Positions 63,901 through 64,000 of a stretch of 64,000 bases of DNA are shown piece after piece (position 1 is the first letter of the stretch; each line of letters opens with the position of its first letter). The stretch lies in contig JAYMTL010000014.1 of the NCBI GenBank assembly GCA_036897445.1, positions 62,001 to 126,000 of the forward strand, read 5' to 3'. A model generated the notes under the pieces. It saw only the letters and a program-made list of their open reading frames with translations. It was not told the origin of the DNA and did no database searches. This DNA comes from Pelargonium tetragonum. Lineage: Eukaryota; Streptophyta; Magnoliopsida; Geraniales; Geraniaceae. The translations under genes and the position numbers were made by a program.

Positions 63901-64000
63901 GTTACCCTTTTTACTCTTATGGGGTCCTAATTAAAGTTTTTATTAACTTTAGTTTAAAGAACGTGGATACTTGTTTCGGAATGGAATGAGGAAGTTATAA
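54961..64000. other. AT-rich non-coding background (texture X)
   Basis: The last 9 kb hold no supportable gene, RNA or repeat. Open frames of 60-87 codons (for example 55180-55386, minus 57557-57805, 58629-58847, minus 60207-60470) are of chance length and carry no domain. A 7-bp palindrome with a single central base lies at 57482-57496 (TTGTACC, A, GGTACAA), and AT runs occur near 62370. Confidence 0.65.

Noticed and set aside
1-64000. Bacterial or phage origin with a novel defence or toxin system
   Set aside because: No runs of adjacent open frames, no ribosome-binding sites ahead of long frames, no CRISPR repeats and no coding density; the window does not look prokaryotic.
1-64000. Ordinary mitochondrial gene content read with TGA as tryptophan
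   Set aside because: None of the short frames resembles pieces of cox, nad, cob, atp or ribosomal proteins, which should be visible as 60-100-codon fragments if the genes were present.

Overview
The window looks like gene-free eukaryotic DNA. I judge it about one-third G+C by eye. No reading frame exceeds 111 codons, which is about what chance gives in AT-rich DNA of this length. I recognised no conserved protein family, no rRNA, no CRISPR array and no operon-like run of genes. Most of the annotation therefore describes sequence texture, repeats and tRNA-derived relics.

Two kinds of DNA alternate. The main kind (background X) has a strong dinucleotide skew. A hand count over eight 60-base lines from different places gave TpA/ApT of about 1.4 and (CpA+TpG)/(ApC+GpT) of about 0.7. 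Those values have the pattern left by repeat-induced point mutation (RIP) in filamentous ascomycetes. My leading reading is thus an AT-rich, mutated, gene-poor block of a fungal nuclear genome. The second kind (texture Y: about 12.06-13.86 kb, 21.40-22.08 kb and 31.08-33.42 kb) looks richer in G+C and shows no CpA depletion in the one line counted. It is also duplicated within itself, and it resembles organelle spacer DNA. A mitochondrial-type tRNA-Gln relic at 45.0 kb and a perfect 40-bp inverted repeat (48.5/52.7 kb) would also suit an organelle genome or organelle DNA inserted in a nucleus. I cannot settle this from the sequence: roughly 50% RIP-altered fungal nuclear DNA, 35% large organelle spacer, 15% something else.

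Layout: 1-5.5 kb X; 5.5-9.8 kb several diverged copies of a dispersed repeat (here called family A) mixed with X; 9.8-12.1 kb X; 12.1-13.9 kb Y; 13.9-21.4 kb X; 21.4-22.1 kb Y with a clean hairpin; 22.1-28.5 kb X; 28.5-30.9 kb two family-A segments, one reversed; 31.1-33.4 kb Y; 33.4-36.9 kb X; 36.9-37.3 kb a family-A-like patch followed by a 72-nt tRNA-like sequence; 37.3-51.1 kb X, with the tRNA-Gln relic and one arm of the 40-bp inverted repeat; 51.1-55.0 kb three more family-A segments and the second arm; 55.0-64.0 kb X.

The repeated family-A segments are the most distinctive content. They are rich in codons for Lys, Ser, Thr, Pro, Asn and Glu, occur on both strands, share alignable cores, and are probably fossils of one mobile or repeated element whose identity I could not establish. 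One patch carries a short aspartic-protease-like word, a weak hint of LTR retroelement ancestry.
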